A DNA stretch of 64,000 nt from Candidatus Gastranaerophilales bacterium. GTDB lineage: Bacteria > Cyanobacteriota > Vampirovibrionia > Gastranaerophilales > Gastranaerophilaceae. The first letter of the stretch is position 1. Every line of letters starts with the position of its first letter. Where the stretch lies: contig CALVBD010000006.1 in NCBI GenBank assembly GCA_944325635.1, positions 1 through 64,000 of the forward strand, in the 5' to 3' direction. A program made the position numbers and the translations under genes. Positions 61,504-64,000 of the stretch are shown here, piece after piece. A model generated the notes under the pieces. That model was given only the letters and a program-made list of their open reading frames with translations, had not been told where the DNA came from and ran no database searches.

Positions 61504-62661
61504 TTACTTTCCTTGCGGTATTGTAAACCAGAATGTACTTCCATGGTTCAACTTTGATTTAAAACCGATTTTGCCCCCATGTGCTTCCGCTATTTTTTTA
61601 CACAAAGCAAGCCCGACGCCGGAACCCTGCTGTCGTTTCAACTGATTTCGGTTCACCTGCGAAAAGAAATTGAAAATCTTGTCGTAATCCCGTTTTCTTA
61701 TTCCGTCGCCGGTATCTGTTATTTCAAATACAAACTCATGAGAATCATTTATATAAGATACAATTTTAATTTTACCGTTCAAATTATCAAACTTTACGGC
61801 ATTTGAAATCAAATTCATAACAAGCTGTTGAAAGCGCCGTAAGTCCGCATTTATCTCAACATCCATAACGGTATATGAAAAATGAAGATTTTTCGATCGT
61901 ATAATTTCATCAAAACTCAAAACTATATCCTCGATAACATCCTTCGGACGAAAATTTTCATAATGCAACTCCATCTGCCCGAATTCCGACCTAGCCATAT
62001 CCAGAATATCCTGTATCAAACCTAGTAAAAACTTTGCACTTTTAGAAATATTCGAAATATATTTAAAATCCTCTCTATCCTTTATTCTGTGCTTCAACAT
62101 ATCTGAAAATCCTATTATTGAATTTAAAGGAGTTTTGTATTCATGGGAAATACTTGCAAGAAATTCTATTTTATCTTTGTTATTACGTTTTAACTCTTCC
62201 TGCAGAGTTATATTTTCCAAACGCGCATTCACACATTCTGAAATTATCTCCATAAAATTTTGATTTTTCAGATTAAAATCTTGACGTTTAGAGATTAACG
62301 CAATATAGCCGAATAAAAATTCACGCCATATTACCGGAACGATTATGACATTTTCTTTTGAAAGTTTATAGAAATACTCAAGCGTATCCTCCATATCATA
62401 ATTATTCAAAAACAAATCCTCGCCGAGTGTGTAGATTTGTTCAACTTCACCCTGAATCTTTTTATCACACTCCGGCGAATAATAAATCTTTTTCGCGAGA
62501 ATACTATTCGCCTCATTATCCACCAAATAAAACCAACAGGCATGCGCTTTTGTAAACTTTAAAAGTTCCTGTGCAGCATCTGTACAAAGCTCTCTTACTG
62601 ACGTTTTTGTATTAAGTTTCTTCAAAAATTTACAAAGAAATTTTTCAGATGTCATATTCAT
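61504..62661 (-). CDS. Cytoplasmic sensor histidine kinase with GAF-like domain
   Basis: 385 residues without membrane helices. A GAF-like domain spans about 15-145 (ELLKFTKAHACWFYLVDNEA), then a short coiled coil, HisKA with LASISHEYKTPLNSIIGF near 170, and an ATPase domain with NLISNAVKF, DTGDGIRKRD and GSGVGLALCKK. All catalytic boxes are intact. It is an orphan with no response regulator next to it. The ATG (62661) lies six bases after TATAAT on the minus strand, with no ribosome binding site. It precedes the flagellar switch gene by 83 bases, so control of motility or export is possible but unproven. Confidence 0.92.
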   Translation of the reverse strand: MNMTSEKFLCKFLKKLNTKTSVRELCTDAAQELLKFTKAHACWFYLVDNEANSILAKKIYYSPECDKKIQGEVEQIYTLGEDLFLNNYDMEDTLEYFYKLSKENVIIVPVIWREFLFGYIALISKRQDFNLKNQNFMEIISECVNARLENITLQEELKRNNKDKIEFLASISHEYKTPLNSIIGFSDMLKHRIKDREDFKYISNISKSAKFLLGLIQDILDMARSEFGQMELHYENFRPKDVIEDIVLSFDEIIRSKNLHFSYTVMDVEINADLRRFQQLVMNLISNAVKFDNLNGKIKIVSYINDSHEFVFEITDTGDGIRKRDYDKIFNFFSQVNRNQLKRQQGSGVGLALCKKIAEAHGGKIGFKSKLNHGSTFWFTIPQGK

Positions 62662-62663
62662 TG

Positions 62664-62675
62664 TATAATTATAAT
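62664..62675. promoter_or_regulatory. Overlapping divergent leaderless promoters, gmk and histidine kinase
   Basis: Plus strand: TATAAT (62664-62669), TATAAT, then ATG of gmk at 62676. Minus strand: TATAAT (62673-62668), TATACA, then ATG of the kinase at 62661. Both use the same 10-bp palindrome TATAATTATA and leave six bases between -10 and ATG. Confidence 0.6.
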
Positions 62676-63251
62676 ATGAACAAAAATTCAGACACTAAAA
62701 AATTATTTGTAATTTCCGGCTCCTCAGGAGTCGGAAAAGGTACTGTTTTAAAAGGTTTTTTGGAGAAAAACCCTAATTTTATGCTTTCAATTTCCTGTAC
62801 TACCAGAGCACCGAGAAAAGGCGAAGTTGACGGCGTAAATTATTTTTTTCTCACTAAAGAAGAATTTCAAAACTGTATAGATAATGACAAATTTTTGGAA
62901 TGGGCGGAATTTGCAGGCAACCGCTACGGAACCAAGAAAAAATATATTCAGCAGTGTCTTGAGGAAGGTAAAGATATTATCCTTGAAATTGATACGCAAG
63001 GTGCGCTGCAGGTAAAAAAACAAATGCCTGAAGCTGTATTGATTTTTATCTGCCCGCCGTCGATTGAGGCTCTGGAAAATCGTCTGCGCGGCCGCCATAC
63101 AGAAGACGAAGCCACAATCCAAAAACGGCTTCAGGAAGTAAAAACCGAACTTGAACGTGCTGAAAAATTTGATTACAAAGTCGTAAATGACGATTTAGAA
63201 AAAGCTATTGCAGAACTTGAAAAAATTATAATCGGAGAACAAAAATGTTAA
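62676..63251 (+). CDS. gmk: Guanylate kinase
   Basis: 191 residues from ATG 62676, MNKNSDTKKLF; an ATG at 62649 would overlap the divergent kinase gene. The P-loop is GSSGVGKGTVLKG, followed by SCTTRAPRKGEVDGVNYFF (GMP binding) and ILEIDTQGALQVKKQ. It phosphorylates GMP to GDP in the cytoplasm. TATAAT lies six bases before the ATG and there is no ribosome binding site. It overlaps the start of coaBC by seven bases; gmk next to coaBC (often with rpoZ) is a common bacterial order, but no rpoZ is seen here. Confidence 0.96.
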   Translation: MNKNSDTKKLFVISGSSGVGKGTVLKGFLEKNPNFMLSISCTTRAPRKGEVDGVNYFFLTKEEFQNCIDNDKFLEWAEFAGNRYGTKKKYIQQCLEEGKDIILEIDTQGALQVKKQMPEAVLIFICPPSIEALENRLRGRHTEDEATIQKRLQEVKTELERAEKFDYKVVNDDLEKAIAELEKIIIGEQKC

Positions 63252-64000
63252 GCGGGAAAAATATCTTAATCGGGATTACCGGAGGAATTGCCGCTTACAA
63301 AATCTGCGAACTCATAAGGATGTTCAAACGGCAGAATGCAAATGTTCGTGTTGTATGTACCCCGAACGCTTTAAATTTTGTCACAAAATTAACCCTCCGA
63401 AACCTCAGCCAAAACGAAGTAGGCGTTGAGGAATTTGATATTCCTGATTTCAAACCGGAACATATCTCTTATGCAGATGAAGCGGATATTATGATAATCG
63501 CGCCAGCAACCGCAAATACAATTTCAAAAATCGCCTCCGGAATTTGTGATAACCTTTTAACATCAATTACCTGCGCTTTTAAAAAGCCTGTTATAATTGC
63601 GCCTGCAATGAATTGTAATATGTGGGAAAGCCCTGCAATTCAGGAGAATTTAAAAAAGCTTGCCTCCCGCGGCTATAAAATTCTTGAACCTGAAAGCGGG
63701 TTTCTTGCCTGCGGATATGAAGGAAAAGGACGGCTCTGCAGTTTAGAAAAAATTTACGATGAAGCAGCCTCCATTCTTACAACAAAAACTAAAGGCAAAA
63801 AATACGTAATCACGGCAGGCGGCACAATTGAGGATATTGACCCTGTAAGATATATTTCAAATTATTCCTCGGGTAAAATGGGGCTTGCACTTGCTGATGA
63901 AACTTATCACTGCGGCAATGATGTCACGTTAATCACCACAGTCGATGTCACAAGACCTTACAAAATTATAAAAGTAAAATCTGCAATTGAAATGCAGGAG
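63245..64000 (+). CDS. coaBC: Bifunctional CoaBC, N-terminal 252 codons (runs off window)
   Basis: The gene is cut by the window end. The CoaC half (phosphopantothenoylcysteine decarboxylase, FMN-binding, about 1-180) has GITGGIAAYKICELIR, APATANTISKIASGICDNLL and the catalytic-loop motif PAMNCNMWESP. The CoaB half (synthetase) begins near residue 187, KYVITAGGTIEDIDPVRYIS, with SSGKMGLALA. Together they make 4'-phosphopantetheine from phosphopantothenate, cysteine and CTP in coenzyme A synthesis. The ATG overlaps the gmk stop by seven bases. No frame break is seen to the edge. Confidence 0.95.
   Translation, partial: MLSGKNILIGITGGIAAYKICELIRMFKRQNANVRVVCTPNALNFVTKLTLRNLSQNEVGVEEFDIPDFKPEHISYADEADIMIIAPATANTISKIASGICDNLLTSITCAFKKPVIIAPAMNCNMWESPAIQENLKKLASRGYKILEPESGFLACGYEGKGRLCSLEKIYDEAASILTTKTKGKKYVITAGGTIEDIDPVRYISNYSSGKMGLALADETYHCGNDVTLITTVDVTRPYKIIKVKSAIEMQE

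Overview
The window looks like chromosome of an AT-rich, fermentative, non-photosynthetic relative of the cyanobacteria (Vampirovibrionia/Melainabacteria, most likely the gut order Gastranaerophilales). The reasons are the run of prepilins carrying FTLAEVLITLGIIGVVxAMTLP, the yggS-sepF ... ftsZ cell-division cluster, a fermentative adhE, orphan histidine kinases, flagellar export genes and many conserved-looking hypothetical proteins. This taxonomic call is inference; no rRNA gene is present. Signs of a two-membrane envelope (KdsC-type phosphatase, dTDP-rhamnose genes, a TonB-C-like protein) fit.

Layout. 1-540: three and a bit copies of a 104-bp tandem repeat. 0.5-8.1 kb: TPM-domain protein with a degenerate nucleotidyltransferase, tRNA-Cys, an XRE regulator divergent from a frameshifted prepilin, adhE with a Rex-like operator, a rhodanese and small hypotheticals. 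8.1-18.6 kb: FkbM methyltransferase, aspartate kinase, TPR protein, KdsC-like phosphatase, histidine kinase, ComF, a radical SAM protein and a PilM-PilN fusion with PilO. 18.7-24 kb: nadA, rlmB, a principal-type sigma factor, an XRE regulator, ispH and rpsA. 24-30.6 kb: two large hypotheticals, class II aldolase and a second frameshifted prepilin. 30.7-36 kb: ftsZ, nadK, sepF, yggS, a membrane-anchored hypothetical and a YkgJ-type protein. 36-42 kb: proBA, a HepT-MntA toxin-antitoxin pair and gyrA. 42.5-46.7 kb: rfbC-rfbB-rfbD, then a prepilin on the opposite strand, then rfbA. 47-56.7 kb: a membrane protein with an internal triplication, then a three-gene group of zinc-ribbon STAND-like ATPase, sigma-70-family factor and TonB-C-like membrane protein. 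56.7-64 kb: hemW, fliR, fliQ, fliP, fliO, a tandem-SpoA switch protein, a second histidine kinase, gmk and the start of coaBC.

The most interesting signal is in the prepilins. Two of the three begin with the same unusual leader, MK-x-x-D-x-T-x-F-Gly4, whose glycines are encoded by one uninterrupted G run: 12 G in one gene (in frame) and 11 G in the other (out of frame just before the prepilin signal). The third prepilin is broken at an A8 run. This looks like slipped-strand (phase-variable) switching of pilin-like surface proteins, although homopolymer assembly error must be excluded. A second theme is leaderless transcription: seven genes have a -10-like hexamer exactly six bases before an ATG with no ribosome binding site, including a back-to-back pair (histidine kinase and gmk) whose start codons are 14 bp apart. 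Dispersed intergenic repeats, a palindrome recurring just upstream of candidate -35 boxes, and inverted-repeat operators next to both XRE regulators and the HepT-MntA pair complete the picture.
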